From: Acinetobacter lwoffii
Lineage (GTDB): Bacteria; Pseudomonadota; Gammaproteobacteria; Pseudomonadales; Moraxellaceae
Length of the DNA stretch: 64,000 bases
Direction of reading: 5' to 3'
Assembly (NCBI RefSeq): GCF_019343495.1
Contig: NZ_CP072549.1
Coordinates: 1,364,001 to 1,428,000, forward strand
The notes under the pieces were generated by a model. That model had not been told where the DNA came from, did not search any database, and worked only from the letters and a program-made list of their open reading frames with translations. This document shows, piece by piece, positions 26,658 through 35,852 of the stretch (positions are counted from its first letter, which is position 1; each line of letters begins with the position of its first letter). A program made the position numbers and the translations under genes.

Positions 26658-27131
26658 ATGGAATTAGTTCTTGAACCTTGGCACTGGTTTGTATTAGGCA
26701 TTCTTCTGATTCTGTCGGAACTATTGCTGCCCGCATTTGCTGCCCTGTGGTTCGGGATCGGTGCCATCATGGTTGGCGTCCTGTACTGGATGTTCCCGAT
26801 GATGGGACTAACGACCCAGCTCCTGACTTGGATCGTTCTTTCTGTTCTGTGTACGCTGCTCTGGTTTAAGTTTATCAAGCCACTTTCCATTGACAAGACC
26901 AAAGCCGGTCTCTCGCGTGAGGCGACCATCGGTCAGGTGGGCATGGTGATTCAGACCAATCTGGATCATGGGCAAATCCGGGTGCGCTTTCCGATGCCAG
27001 TTTTAGGCTCAGATGAATGGGAATGCCGAACTCTGGACCCAGTTCAGGTCGGAGACCGCGTTCGCGTCGTGGATATTCTGGGTAATGACCTGGTCGTACA
27101 ACCCCACAGCACGAATTATCAAAATCAATAA
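26658..27131 (+). CDS. NfeD family membrane protein
   Basis: A 157-residue protein with two to three membrane segments (WHWFVLGILLILSELLLPAF, GIGAIMVGVLYWMF, LLTWIVLSVLCTLLWF) and a C-terminal OB-fold (GQVGMVIQTN, VRVVDILGNDLVVQP). NfeD proteins work with SPFH-domain proteins in membrane microdomains; the SPFH gene follows 12 bases later, so the two form a standard operon. Short type, lacking the N-terminal ClpP-like protease domain. Confidence 0.93.
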   Translation: MELVLEPWHWFVLGILLILSELLLPAFAALWFGIGAIMVGVLYWMFPMMGLTTQLLTWIVLSVLCTLLWFKFIKPLSIDKTKAGLSREATIGQVGMVIQTNLDHGQIRVRFPMPVLGSDEWECRTLDPVQVGDRVRVVDILGNDLVVQPHSTNYQNQ

Positions 27132-27143
27132 GGTGAATAAGCT

Positions 27144-27998
27144 ATGTCTGGTGGTTCTATCATTGTTATCGCGTTTCTGGCCTTTGTTGCGATTACCATT
27201 TTTAAAGGTGTGCGGATTGTGCCACAAGGTTACAAATGGATTGTACAGCGTCTGGGTAAATACCACACCACCCTAAATCCGGGCCTGAATTTTGTCATTC
27301 CTTATGTCGATGAAGTCGCCTATAAAGTCACGACCAAAGATATCGTTTTGGATATTCCCTCACAGGAAGTGATTACCCGTGATAATGCGGTCCTGCTGAT
27401 GAATGCCGTGGCTTATATTAATCTGACCACACCAGAAAAAGCCGTGTACGGGATTGAAAACTATTCCTGGGCGATTCAGAACCTGGTGCAAACCTCACTG
27501 CGTTCGATTGTCGGGGAAATGGATCTGGATGATGCTTTATCTTCGCGTGATCATATTAAGGCACGCTTAAAATCTAGTATTTCCGATGATATCTCGGACT
27601 GGGGTATTACCTTAAAAACTGTAGAAATTCAGGATATTAAACCTTCAATCACCATGCAGACTGCAATGGAAGAACAGGCAGCAGCTGAACGTCAGCGTCG
27701 TGCGACCGTCACCAAAGCGGACGGTGAAAAACAGGCCGCAATTCTGGAAGCGGATGGCCGTCTGGAAGCCTCACGCCGTGATGCCGAAGCGCAAGTGGTA
27801 CTGGCTGAATCTTCACAACGTGCAATTGACATGGTGACTTCCGCCATTGGTGATAATGAAATTCCAGTCGCCTATTTACTCGGTGAACAGTATATTAAAG
27901 CCATGCAGGATATGGCCAAATCGCCAAATGCCAAGACGGTAGTACTTCCAGCCGATGTGTTAAATACGATCCGTGGTGTCATGGGCCGCCCTAACTAA
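27144..27998 (+). CDS. SPFH/Band 7 protein, slipin/QmcA type
   Basis: A 284-residue membrane scaffold protein. One N-terminal membrane segment (IIVIAFLAFVAITIFKGV) precedes the SPFH domain (VPQGYKWIVQRLGKYHTTLNPGL, by its ends; then DIPSQEVITRDNAVLLMNAV), and a charged coiled-coil tail (EEQAAAERQRRATVTKADGE) follows. Similar to E. coli QmcA, which organises membrane patches and interacts with the FtsH/HflKC quality-control system. Co-transcribed with nfeD; a terminator follows at 28019. Confidence 0.95.
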   Translation: MSGGSIIVIAFLAFVAITIFKGVRIVPQGYKWIVQRLGKYHTTLNPGLNFVIPYVDEVAYKVTTKDIVLDIPSQEVITRDNAVLLMNAVAYINLTTPEKAVYGIENYSWAIQNLVQTSLRSIVGEMDLDDALSSRDHIKARLKSSISDDISDWGITLKTVEIQDIKPSITMQTAMEEQAAAERQRRATVTKADGEKQAAILEADGRLEASRRDAEAQVVLAESSQRAIDMVTSAIGDNEIPVAYLLGEQYIKAMQDMAKSPNAKTVVLPADVLNTIRGVMGRPN

Positions 27999-28018
27999 TT
28001 TATCTTTTGACTTTATAC

Positions 28019-28047
28019 ATAGGCAGCCCGAGGGTTGCCTATTTTTA
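28019..28047 (+). terminator. Terminator after the NfeD-SPFH operon
   Basis: ATAGGCA-GCCCGAGGGT-TGCCTAT followed by TTTTTATT, about 20 bases past the stop. The loop can pair further (CCC/GGG). Confidence 0.85.
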
Positions 28048-28211
28048 TTCGCGCAAGAAAATCTCAGCAAAGATTGTGAATTTATGGTTAAATTTCGCGT
28101 TTATTTTTGAAATCTACTGGATTCGATGTTGCCTGGCTTTCGGATTAAAGCTTTTCGTAGCTGTCTTATTCCTTGTTTCGATCTACTGTCCAACTTAAAA
28201 ATGGATACCGT

Positions 28212-29702
28212 ATGAGCTCCCTAAATCCAACCTTAATTACTTTTCTTTTCTATATTGTCGCAATGGTGGTGATCGGCGTGATGGCTTATCGCGCGACAAG
28301 CAACTTTTCCGATTACATCTTAGGGGGCCGACGTTTAGGGAGTTTCGTAACTGCACTTTCTGCAGGGGCTTCCGACATGAGTGGCTGGCTCCTGATGGGC
28401 CTGCCCGGTGCAATTTATCTTTCCGGCCTGTCTGAAATGTGGATTGCCATCGGCCTGATTATTGGTGCCTGGTTGAACTGGCTGCTGGTCGCTGGCCGTT
28501 TACGCGTACATACCGAAGTCCAGCACAATGCCCTGACCCTGCCAGATTATTTCTCCAATCGTTTTAATGACCAGAAAAAAATCCTGCGTATTGTTTCGGC
28601 TTTTGTCATTCTGATTTTCTTTGCGATTTACTGTGCTTCCGGCATGGTTGCAGGTGCACGCCTGTTCGAAAGCATGTTTGGCATGTCTTACAGTACCGCG
28701 CTCTGGATCAGTGCGATTGCTACCATCAGCTATGTGTTTATTGGCGGCTTCCTGGCTGTGAGCTGGACCGATACCATTCAGGCCGGTCTGATGATTTTTG
28801 CCCTGTTGCTGACGCCAATCGTGACGTTGATGGCGTTCTCGGATATGTCCCAGGTGACTTTGGCACTGGAGGCTGCTCGTCCTCAAGCAATGAATATTCT
28901 GGGTGATCTGAGCTTTGTTGCGATTATTTCCCTACTCGCCTGGGGTCTGGGTTACTTTGGCCAACCGCATATTCTGGTGCGCTTCATGGCAGCAGATTCG
29001 GTCAAGTCGATTCCAAATGCACGCCGCATTGGCATGACCTGGATGATTCTGTGTCTGGGCGGTGCAGTGGCAGCCGGCTTCTTTGGGATCGCCTATTTCC
29101 AGCAGCATTCGGAACTGGCAAGCGTAGTGAATGCCAATCCTGAAACGGTATTTATGGAACTGACCAAGATTTTGTTCAATCCATGGATTGCCGGTGTGGT
29201 ATTGGCTGCCATTCTTGCCGCAGTAATGAGTACTTTAAGCTGTCAACTACTGGTCTGCTCAAGTACCCTAACTGAAGATTTCTATAAGTCTTTCCTGCGA
29301 AAAAATGCCTCGCAAAAAGAACTGGTCTGGGTTGGCCGTTTGATGGTGCTACTGATTGCCTTGTTGGCGATCTGGATGGCGGGTAATCCTGAATCTAAAG
29401 TGCTGGGGCTGGTGGCTTATGCATGGGCAGGTTTTGGTGCCGCTTTTGGTCCGTTGATTATCTTATCATTGTTCTGGAAACGCATGACCTTGAATGGCGC
29501 TTTGGCAGGTATGATTGTGGGTGCAGTCGTGGTTATTTTCTGGAAGAACCTGTTTGCTGACACTGGCCTGTATGAAATCGTTCCTGGTTTTATCTGTTCA
29601 ATGCTGGCGATTGTGGTGGTGAGCCTGATGGGTAAAGCACCAACAGCAGAAATTACCGACCGTTTTGAAGAAGCTGAACGCCTGTATAACGAAAGCAAAT
29701 AA
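28212..29702 (+). CDS. putP: Sodium/proline symporter
   Basis: Imports proline with sodium. The 496-residue protein has about thirteen membrane segments and the PutP signature blocks: DYILGGRRLGSFVTALSAGASDMSGW (given here by its ends DYILGGRRLG and GASDMSGW), GLPGAIYLSGL, GWLNWL-type loop LNWLLVAGRLR, and LAAVMSTLSCQLLVCSS-like TM8. The start chosen is ATG 28212 (MSSLNPTLITF), which begins just before the first membrane segment; the frame upstream to 28173 is unlikely. Monocistronic, with a terminator at 29715-29745. No putA is in the window. Confidence 0.94.
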   Translation: MSSLNPTLITFLFYIVAMVVIGVMAYRATSNFSDYILGGRRLGSFVTALSAGASDMSGWLLMGLPGAIYLSGLSEMWIAIGLIIGAWLNWLLVAGRLRVHTEVQHNALTLPDYFSNRFNDQKKILRIVSAFVILIFFAIYCASGMVAGARLFESMFGMSYSTALWISAIATISYVFIGGFLAVSWTDTIQAGLMIFALLLTPIVTLMAFSDMSQVTLALEAARPQAMNILGDLSFVAIISLLAWGLGYFGQPHILVRFMAADSVKSIPNARRIGMTWMILCLGGAVAAGFFGIAYFQQHSELASVVNANPETVFMELTKILFNPWIAGVVLAAILAAVMSTLSCQLLVCSSTLTEDFYKSFLRKNASQKELVWVGRLMVLLIALLAIWMAGNPESKVLGLVAYAWAGFGAAFGPLIILSLFWKRMTLNGALAGMIVGAVVVIFWKNLFADTGLYEIVPGFICSMLAIVVVSLMGKAPTAEITDRFEEAERLYNESK

Positions 29703-29714
29703 TTCTGTATCAAC

Positions 29715-29745
29715 TAAAAAGAGGACTTCTAGTCCTCTTTTTTTA
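29715..29745. terminator. Terminator between putP and ispA
   Basis: AAAAGAGGACT-tct-AGTCCTCTTTT with extended A and T runs; can end both convergent transcripts. Confidence 0.88.
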
Positions 29746-29785
29746 TGGAATTACTTTAAACCTTTTAAGGAAAATAATGCTCCAA

Positions 29786-30694
29786 TCAGCTTTTGCGCGT
29801 GAGCAGGAACTGGGTAATTTGCATCAACTCTTCCGCCTGACCTTCAAAATGGTTCAAGGCATTGATCGCCTGATCATGTAATTGCTGGGCATAGGCTTTG
29901 GCCTGCTCTAGACCCATCAATGCCGGATAGGTCGATTTTTCGACCTGTTCATCTTTACCTGCAGTTTTACCCAAGACTTCGGTATCGGAAATAATATCCA
30001 GAATATCATCCTGTACCTGAAAGGCCAGACCAATCGCCTGTCCAAACTCACGTAATTTAGGAATGGCCAGATCGGTACCCTCAAAAATAGTCACCGCCGC
30101 CATCATGATCGCGGCACTAATCAAAGCACCGGTTTTATTGCGATGAATATTTTCCAGTGCTTGCTGATCGATTTTTTTGCCTTCAGACTGCAAATCTAAA
30201 ACTTGGCCATTCACCATTTTCGAAGAAGCGGTTGCCAGAATCTGCATCTGCTTCAGTACAATGGAAGCTTCTACCGCTGGCCCCTGATCAAACAGACGGC
30301 TACCCAGAATTTCAAAAGCCATAGACTGCAGGATATCACCTGCCAAAAGTGCTGTATCTTCTCCATAAGCCACATGACAGGTTGGCTGGCCACGGCGCAA
30401 CAAATCATTGTCCATACACGGCAGATCATCATGGGCCAGTGAATAGCAGTGAATAAACTCGATCGCAACCGCTGCACGGCGCACTGCAGCACTATTCTGG
30501 TTGGGTTTTAATGCGGCGGTGGCATAGCATAGCGCTGGACGTACTCGTTTACCGCCAAGCATCACAGCATGATGGACTGCCGACCTTAAAGGTTCCGGAA
30601 TGGCAAAGGCTTCCAGAGCGGTCAATAAATCCTGTTGAATGCGGTGTTGTGCTTGAGTGAGTGCATGGGTTGATACGTCAGTGATAGATGACAC
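29786..30694 (-). CDS. ispA: Farnesyl diphosphate synthase (polyprenyl synthetase)
   Basis: Condenses isopentenyl diphosphate with dimethylallyl and geranyl diphosphate to give farnesyl diphosphate for quinones and undecaprenyl carriers. First aspartate-rich motif HDDLPCMDNDLLRRG (near residue 95 of the proposed protein), second motif QVQDDILDIISDTEVLGK, and GGKRVRPALCYAT near the N-terminus, as in IspA. The two-residue insertion in the first motif (DDLPCMD) fits the bacterial short-chain FPP type. The frame is open to 30766, but a GTG at 30694 with GAGG seven bases upstream gives the usual length of about 302 residues. Not linked to xseB or dxs here. Confidence 0.92.
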   Translation of the reverse strand: MSSITDVSTHALTQAQHRIQQDLLTALEAFAIPEPLRSAVHHAVMLGGKRVRPALCYATAALKPNQNSAAVRRAAVAIEFIHCYSLAHDDLPCMDNDLLRRGQPTCHVAYGEDTALLAGDILQSMAFEILGSRLFDQGPAVEASIVLKQMQILATASSKMVNGQVLDLQSEGKKIDQQALENIHRNKTGALISAAIMMAAVTIFEGTDLAIPKLREFGQAIGLAFQVQDDILDIISDTEVLGKTAGKDEQVEKSTYPALMGLEQAKAYAQQLHDQAINALNHFEGQAEELMQITQFLLTRKS

Positions 30695-30865
30695 ATTCGC
30701 CTCGAATACGTAGTCCAGAAAAATAAAATGACAAGCGAATAAATGCCTGTACGCTGATTCAGGCATTGTACCTAGAAATGCCTTGAATTTTCAGCCATAA
30801 ATCGTATTGTTCTGCTGAAATTTACTATTCAACATCAAATAAGCAAGGCAGAGATTTTAAACCAT

Positions 30866-30895
30866 AAAAAACCACCGCAGAACCGGTGGTTTTAT
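30866..30895. terminator. Terminator after prpF (minus strand)
   Basis: ACCACCG-cagaac-CGGTGGT between A and T runs, 25 bases past the stop codon. Confidence 0.85.
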
Positions 30896-30919
30896 TCAAG
30901 CTAAATGTATGCACGGCAT

Positions 30920-32110
30920 TTAAACGAGAACATCTTCTGGTACGCGCACCCAGCCTTCCATCAACACGCGGGCACTACGGCTCATAATCGCTTTCGTCAC
31001 TTTCCACTCACCATTTTCAAAACTTGCTTGTGCACCCACTCTCAAAGTCCCGGAAGGATGACCGAAACGCACCGCTTCACGCTCTACCCCACCTGCGACC
31101 CGGTTCACCAATGTTCCGGGAATAGCAGCTGCCGTACCAATAGCCACCGCAGCCGTGCCCATCATGGCATGATGGAGTTTACCCATAGACAAGGCCCGAA
31201 CCAGAATATCGGTATCCGATTCAGTGACGGTCTTGCCACTTGAAGAGGTATAGCTACTCGGTGGTGCAACAAAGGCAATTTTTGGAGTGTGTTGTCGGGT
31301 TACGGCTTCGGCAATATCCTGAATCAGTCCCATCTGCTTCGCAGCATAAGCACGAATCGTTTCAAATTTTGTCAGGGCTGCCACGTCATTATTGATATGA
31401 TCCTGAAGCTCGGTACCCTTATAACCGAGATCTCCAGCATTCAAAAATACCGTCGGAATGCCGGCATTAATCATGGTCACTTCGAAACTGCCAATATTGG
31501 GAACTTCCAAAGTATCGACCAGATTACCTGTTGGAAACATGGAACCGCCTTCTGCATCATCATCGGCAGGGTCCAGAAATTCAATCTGCACTTCGGCTGC
31601 AGGAAAAGTTACGCCATCCAGTTCGAAATCACCCAGCTCCTGCACTTGACCATTTTGCATCGGCACATGCGCGATAATGGTTTTCTGAATATTTGCCTGC
31701 CAGATCCGTACCGTGCACAGCCCATTTTCAGGAATACGTTCGGCATCGACCAGACCATTGGAAATGGCAAATGCTCCCACTGCCGCGGTCAGATTGCCGC
31801 AGTTACCGCTCCAGTCTACAAAAGGATGGTCAATTGACACCTGACCAAATAAATAATCGACATCATGATCAGCGTGCAGGCTTTTTGACAGAATGACCGT
31901 TTTACTAGTACTGGAACTGGCACCACCCATACCGTCGATCTGTTTCCCATATGGATCTGGGCTACCAATCACGCGTAGCAAAAGCTGGTCACGAATCCGG
32001 CCAGGCTGTTGTGCCTGTGCAGGCAAGTCATCCAGCTTAAAGAAAACACCTTTACTGGTGCCTCCACGCATATAGGTTGCAGGAATCTTGATTTGGGCGG
32101 CAAAACTCAT
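30920..32110 (-). CDS. prpF: 2-methylaconitate cis-trans isomerase PrpF family
   Basis: In the 2-methylcitrate cycle, PrpF isomerises the trans-2-methylaconitate product of AcnD so that propionate carbon can be used. The 396-residue protein has the characteristic start KIPATYMRGGTSKGVFFKLDDLP (by its parts YMRGGTSKG and VFFKLDDLP), the IDGMGGASSSTSKTVIL block, and the diaminopimelate-epimerase-like cysteine loop DWSGNCGNLTAAVG. It ends GWVRVPEDVLV. PrpF normally sits with prpB, prpC and acnD; none is in this neighbourhood, so this may be a stand-alone paralogue, for example for another tricarboxylate such as in 4-oxalomesaconate metabolism. Confidence 0.88.
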   Translation of the reverse strand: MSFAAQIKIPATYMRGGTSKGVFFKLDDLPAQAQQPGRIRDQLLLRVIGSPDPYGKQIDGMGGASSSTSKTVILSKSLHADHDVDYLFGQVSIDHPFVDWSGNCGNLTAAVGAFAISNGLVDAERIPENGLCTVRIWQANIQKTIIAHVPMQNGQVQELGDFELDGVTFPAAEVQIEFLDPADDDAEGGSMFPTGNLVDTLEVPNIGSFEVTMINAGIPTVFLNAGDLGYKGTELQDHINNDVAALTKFETIRAYAAKQMGLIQDIAEAVTRQHTPKIAFVAPPSSYTSSSGKTVTESDTDILVRALSMGKLHHAMMGTAAVAIGTAAAIPGTLVNRVAGGVEREAVRFGHPSGTLRVGAQASFENGEWKVTKAIMSRSARVLMEGWVRVPEDVLV

Positions 32111-32442
32111 GAATTATTTCATCCTTTGACTTGTCTTTGTTTTCGTACAGGTTATTCAATATTTATATTCAAAGTATAGTATGTTGAAAGCAGAACTGCT
32201 TGGCTTCCAGACCTTAGTATAAAAAAACGGCATTTGTATTTTATCCAAGAAAATAGAGAACTCGTCAGTAACAGTTTCAATAAAATTAATATATTGATTC
32301 ATTTATATTTTATTTCAGTTATTTATATGAATATTTTTTATCATTCCTTCAACAATATTTCATTCTTAGGATGGACTAGGCTTCTTTAGTCTGATCAATT
32401 ACAATCAGCCACTTATCATTTTCCATTGTCGGGCTGAACACT
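32111..32442. other. AT-rich divergent promoter region
   Basis: 332 bases between prpF and the permease gene. AT-rich, with no coding frame and no recognised motif. Confidence 0.5.
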
Positions 32443-33798
32443 TTGAATAACGAGTCTTCACAACTTCAGCGTGGCTTAAAGAACCGTCATATTCAGTTGA
32501 TCGCCATGGGCGGTGCAATTGGCACAGGCTTATTCTTAGGTTCCGCACAGGTGATCCAATCTGCGGGTCCTTCTATTATTTTAGGCTATGCCATTGGGGG
32601 CCTGATTGCATTTTTAATCATGCGTCAATTGGGTGAGATGATTGTTCATGAACCTGTCGCAGGTTCATTCAGCCATTTTGCTTATAAATACTGGGGAAAA
32701 TTTCCCGGTTTCCTTGCGGGTTGGAACTACTGGATTCTGTATATCCTGGTGGCCATGACCGAACTTACTGCGGTTGCGAAATATATCAACTACTGGTGGC
32801 CTCATATTCCAGCCTGGGCATCGGTATTGTTTTTCTTTATCGTGATTACACTGGTCAACCTCGGCAATGTGAAATTCTACGGTGAATCAGAATTCTGGCT
32901 TTCTATCATTAAAGTGACTGCGGTCATCTCGATGATTGTCTTTGGTTTGTATCTGATCCTGACTGCTGATGCTTCTTCAGGCGCATCTTTTAGCAATCTT
33001 TGGACCGCGGGCGGTTTCTTTCCGAATGGTTTTGAAGGTCTGTTCTACATGCTGGCCTTCCTGATGTTTGCCTTCGGTGGTATTGAACTCATTGGTATGG
33101 CAGCGGCAGAAGCTGAAAATCCGGAAAAAACCATTCCGAAAGCCATTAATCAGGTGGTTTTCCGTATCCTGATTTTCTATGTCGGTGCCTTGACAATTCT
33201 ATTGTCACTCGTGCCTTGGAATCAGCTTGAGCTTGGTGGCCTGGACAAAAGTCCTTTCGTGATGATTTTCAGCCAGCTTGGCATTGACTGGGCTGCGCAT
33301 TTGCTGAACTTTATTATCCTGACCGCAGCGCTATCTGTGTATAACAGCGGTATGTACGCCAACAGCCGTATGCTCTATGGTCTGGCTCAACAAGGAAATG
33401 CACCTAAAGTCTTCATGAAAGTGAATAAGCAAGGTACGCCAATTCCTGCTGTATTGTTCTCTGCCGTGCTAATTTTCGGCTGTGTGCTACTTAACTACTT
33501 CGTGCCTGAAGATGCCTTAAGCCATCTGATTTACATCGTAGTCGGTGCATTGGTATTGAACTGGGCCATGATTACATTGACCCATCTTAAGTTTATTCAG
33601 AGCATGAAAAAGCTGGGACAGAAGACTTCTTTCCCTGCGCTATGGTCTCCGGCGGGCAATATTCTGGTTCTTGGTTTTATTCTTATGATTCTTTACATCA
33701 TGTGGACGCAAGGATTCCAGGAATCTATTTTGATGATCCCGCTTTGGATTGTGGTCATGTTCGGTCTGTTTAAGTTACTTAAGCCTAAAAATACCTAG
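32443..33798 (+). CDS. Amino-acid permease, AroP/ProY-like (APC superfamily)
   Basis: A 451-residue carrier with twelve membrane segments. The N-terminus LQRGLKNRHIQLIAMGGAIG followed by TGLFLGSA is the signature of the AroP/ProY/CycA/LysP amino-acid transporter family; FAFGGIELIGMAAAEAENPEKTIP is the family's mid-protein block (given here in two halves, FAFGGIELIG and AEAENPEKTIPKAI). The start is a TTG at 32443, because the only in-frame Met downstream lies inside the first conserved block. Substrate is not certain; proline or an aromatic amino acid is likely. A terminator with a TTCG loop follows. Confidence 0.9.
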   Translation: MNNESSQLQRGLKNRHIQLIAMGGAIGTGLFLGSAQVIQSAGPSIILGYAIGGLIAFLIMRQLGEMIVHEPVAGSFSHFAYKYWGKFPGFLAGWNYWILYILVAMTELTAVAKYINYWWPHIPAWASVLFFFIVITLVNLGNVKFYGESEFWLSIIKVTAVISMIVFGLYLILTADASSGASFSNLWTAGGFFPNGFEGLFYMLAFLMFAFGGIELIGMAAAEAENPEKTIPKAINQVVFRILIFYVGALTILLSLVPWNQLELGGLDKSPFVMIFSQLGIDWAAHLLNFIILTAALSVYNSGMYANSRMLYGLAQQGNAPKVFMKVNKQGTPIPAVLFSAVLIFGCVLLNYFVPEDALSHLIYIVVGALVLNWAMITLTHLKFIQSMKKLGQKTSFPALWSPAGNILVLGFILMILYIMWTQGFQESILMIPLWIVVMFGLFKLLKPKNT

Positions 33799-33823
33799 AT
33801 AACTCCTGTAGCTATGAGTCCTT

Positions 33824-33856
33824 AAAAGTTATTGCTTCGGCAATAACTTTTTTTTG
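33824..33856 (+). terminator. Terminator with TTCG tetraloop after the permease
   Basis: AAAAGTTATTGC-TTCG-GCAATAACTTTT followed by more T, a 12-bp stem. Confidence 0.92.
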
Positions 33857-33886
33857 TATTTTTTACAGTACAATAGCCTTCTTTTC

Positions 33887-33962
33887 GCGCCCTTAGCTTA
33901 ACTGGATAGAGCAGTTGCCTCCTAAGCGACCGACGTGGGTTCGAGTCCCGCAGGGCGCACCA
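33887..33962 (+). tRNA. tRNA-Arg, anticodon CCT
   Basis: Acceptor arms GCGCCCT (33887-33893) and AGGGCGC (33952-33958), then discriminator A and encoded CCA. Anticodon stem GTTGC/GCGAC with loop CTCCTAA, so the anticodon is CCT and reads AGG. T-loop GGTTCGAGTCC is canonical. 76 bases. No known element is integrated at its 3' end. Confidence 0.97.
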
Positions 33963-34156
33963 TCCTTTCAAAATGTGATCTATACTTCAAAAAATTAGCG
34001 TTAATCTTCATATTTTTAGAATATTTTTTATACAAAAAATCATTTTTTCTTCATTATTTTATTTCTATTACTTTCAAATACTTATTTCAAAATGAGGCTA
34101 TTTTTTGGTGTAAAAACTCTATTTTGATGCTTTTTTAGACTAATTAGTTTTTTCTA

Positions 34157-34190
34157 GAGCATTTACTCTTATTTTAATTGTGCTATTTTT
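34157..34190 (+). promoter_or_regulatory. Promoter box shared by the two FadL-like genes, copy 1
   Basis: GAGCATTTACTCTT then A/T-rich and AATTGTGCTATTTTT. Read as -35 TTTACT, 16-base spacer, -10 TATTTT. The same 34-base block occurs at 35779-35812 before the second FadL-like gene with only a few changes. Confidence 0.6.
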
Positions 34191-34299
34191 GTCACATGGA
34201 GTAACAAATGATTGCGGATAAATACCCGAAATCTCCAAGAATTTAATAAGTGCAAACAACAACGCTAGATATAAATTTGTACCTCAAGGAAAGACGTAA

Positions 34300-35535
34300 A
34301 TGAAATTAAAAACATTAACTACTGCAATGATTCTTGCAACTGTACCAATGACGGGTGCATTTGCAGCAGCTCTAGATCGTTCAGGCCAATCTATTGCAGC
34401 CTTCCTACAACCAGGTAATTACTTTGAAGCAGGTATTTCTGTTCTAGATCCTGATGTATCTGGTCAAGATGCTGCTGGTAATTCAACCGGTGATATGGCT
34501 GGAGATTATTATTTCCCAAGTGCTGCTCTAAAATTTCAAGTTACCGATAACTTTTCATTTGGATTAATTTACGATCAACCTTTTGGTGCTGAAGCAGCTT
34601 ATAGCCCAGGTAGTATATTTGCAGTAAATCCAGATGAAGTTGTAGGTTTAGTCGGTACGACCCCTATCACAGCAGCGATGGCAGGCGTAGCAAATCAAGC
34701 CACAAATGTTGAAGTTGAAACTGAAAATTTAACTTTCTTATTCGGCTTTCAACCAAATGAAAACTGGAATATTTATGCTGGCCCAGTTTACCAAACAGTA
34801 AAAGGTAATGTTTCTTTAAGAGGTCTTGCATATGGTGGTGCTGCAGGTTTTGGATCATATGATGCTAGTATGAAAGAAGATTCTGCATTAGGTTGGATTG
34901 CTGGTTTAGCTTACCAAATTCCTGAAATTGCACTAAAAGCCTCTGCAACTTATCGTTCAGAAATTGAACATAAACTACAAGCAACTGAAACAGCAGGGTT
35001 TGGTCAAGATATTACTACTGTAATTCCTGCTCCAATGACACCAGGTAAAACAGATGTAACTACTCCTCAATCGGTAAACTTAGATCTACAGTCAGGTATT
35101 ATGGCCGATACAGTAGCATTCTTAAATGTACGCTGGGTGAACTGGGAAGATTTTTCAATTCGTCCAAATTATTTTGGTCAAGCAGCACAGATCGTGCTTG
35201 GAGAAGCTATTAATTTAGTTGATTATTCTAAGGACCAATGGTCTGCAACTGCTGGTGTAGGTCGTAAATTTAGCGAACAGTGGGCAGGTAATGTTTCTGT
35301 AGGTTATGACACAGGTGCAGGTGATCCTGTTACAACATTAGGCCCTACAGAAGGTTATTGGAATGTGGGTTTAGGTCTGCAGTTTAGCCCAACTCCGGCA
35401 ACATTTATTGCTGGTGGTGTAAAATACTTCATGCTTGGAGATGCAACTGCTAAAACAGCACTTAATGATAACGTTGGTAAATTTGAAGATAATGATGCTT
35501 GGGGTTATGGCCTAAAAATGGGTTATCGCTTCTAA
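34300..35535 (+). CDS. FadL/OmpP1-family outer-membrane transporter, copy 1
   Basis: A 411-residue outer-membrane barrel of the FadL/TodX family, which passes hydrophobic compounds such as long-chain fatty acids, alkanes or aromatics. Sec signal TTAMILATVPMTGAFAA, then the N-terminal plug LDRSGQSIAAFLQPGNY, where FadL relatives carry their hatch. The end AWGYGLKMGYRF has the terminal Phe of barrels. AAGGA ribosome binding site. It is followed 317 bases later by a paralogue sharing most of its blocks (YYFPSAA, SFGLIYDQPFGA-like, PTEGYW). A promoter box and terminator are individually present, so each copy is its own unit. Confidence 0.92.
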   Translation: MKLKTLTTAMILATVPMTGAFAAALDRSGQSIAAFLQPGNYFEAGISVLDPDVSGQDAAGNSTGDMAGDYYFPSAALKFQVTDNFSFGLIYDQPFGAEAAYSPGSIFAVNPDEVVGLVGTTPITAAMAGVANQATNVEVETENLTFLFGFQPNENWNIYAGPVYQTVKGNVSLRGLAYGGAAGFGSYDASMKEDSALGWIAGLAYQIPEIALKASATYRSEIEHKLQATETAGFGQDITTVIPAPMTPGKTDVTTPQSVNLDLQSGIMADTVAFLNVRWVNWEDFSIRPNYFGQAAQIVLGEAINLVDYSKDQWSATAGVGRKFSEQWAGNVSVGYDTGAGDPVTTLGPTEGYWNVGLGLQFSPTPATFIAGGVKYFMLGDATAKTALNDNVGKFEDNDAWGYGLKMGYRF

Positions 35536-35550
35536 GTTATAATTTCATAT

Positions 35551-35576
35551 AAAAAACCACCTTCGGGTGGTTTTTT
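35551..35576 (+). terminator. Terminator after FadL-like copy 1
   Basis: AAAAAACCACC-TTCG-GGTGGTTTTTT. Confidence 0.92.
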
Positions 35577-35778
35577 ATTGTCTCATTCTATTTTTATACA
35601 CTTGCATATTATTCGATTATTTTACCATCAATTAAAATTAATAAATTTTTAGTTCTTTTACACTATTTTAAATATTTTAAAATTTATATTTTTCAAATAG
35701 TTAATTATAAAAATCTAGTATAAATACTCTAAGCAAGCCCTTTTCTTAACCGCTTTAGTTCATTTCTTCGGCAAAGCT

Positions 35779-35812
35779 GAGCATTTACTCTTTTTAAAAT
35801 TGTGTTACTTTT
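35779..35812 (+). promoter_or_regulatory. Promoter box shared by the two FadL-like genes, copy 2
   Basis: GAGCATTTACTCTT then AAAATTGTGTTACTTTT; -35 TTTACT, 16 bases, -10 TACTTT. It starts 74 bases before the ATG, versus 143 in copy 1. Confidence 0.6.
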
Positions 35813-35852
35813 CCAGCACATTTTTGTTACAGATGGCATCAGGGACCGTACC

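Noticed and set aside
31289..31837. 182-codon frame opposite prpF
   Set aside because: Lies entirely inside prpF on the other strand, whose family match is firm; its protein is rich in His, Cys and Ile runs typical of shadow frames.
33963..34156. Integration site of a mobile element at the tRNA-Arg 3' end
   Set aside because: No integrase and no repeat of the tRNA end was found downstream; only AT-rich DNA and the FadL promoter block follow.
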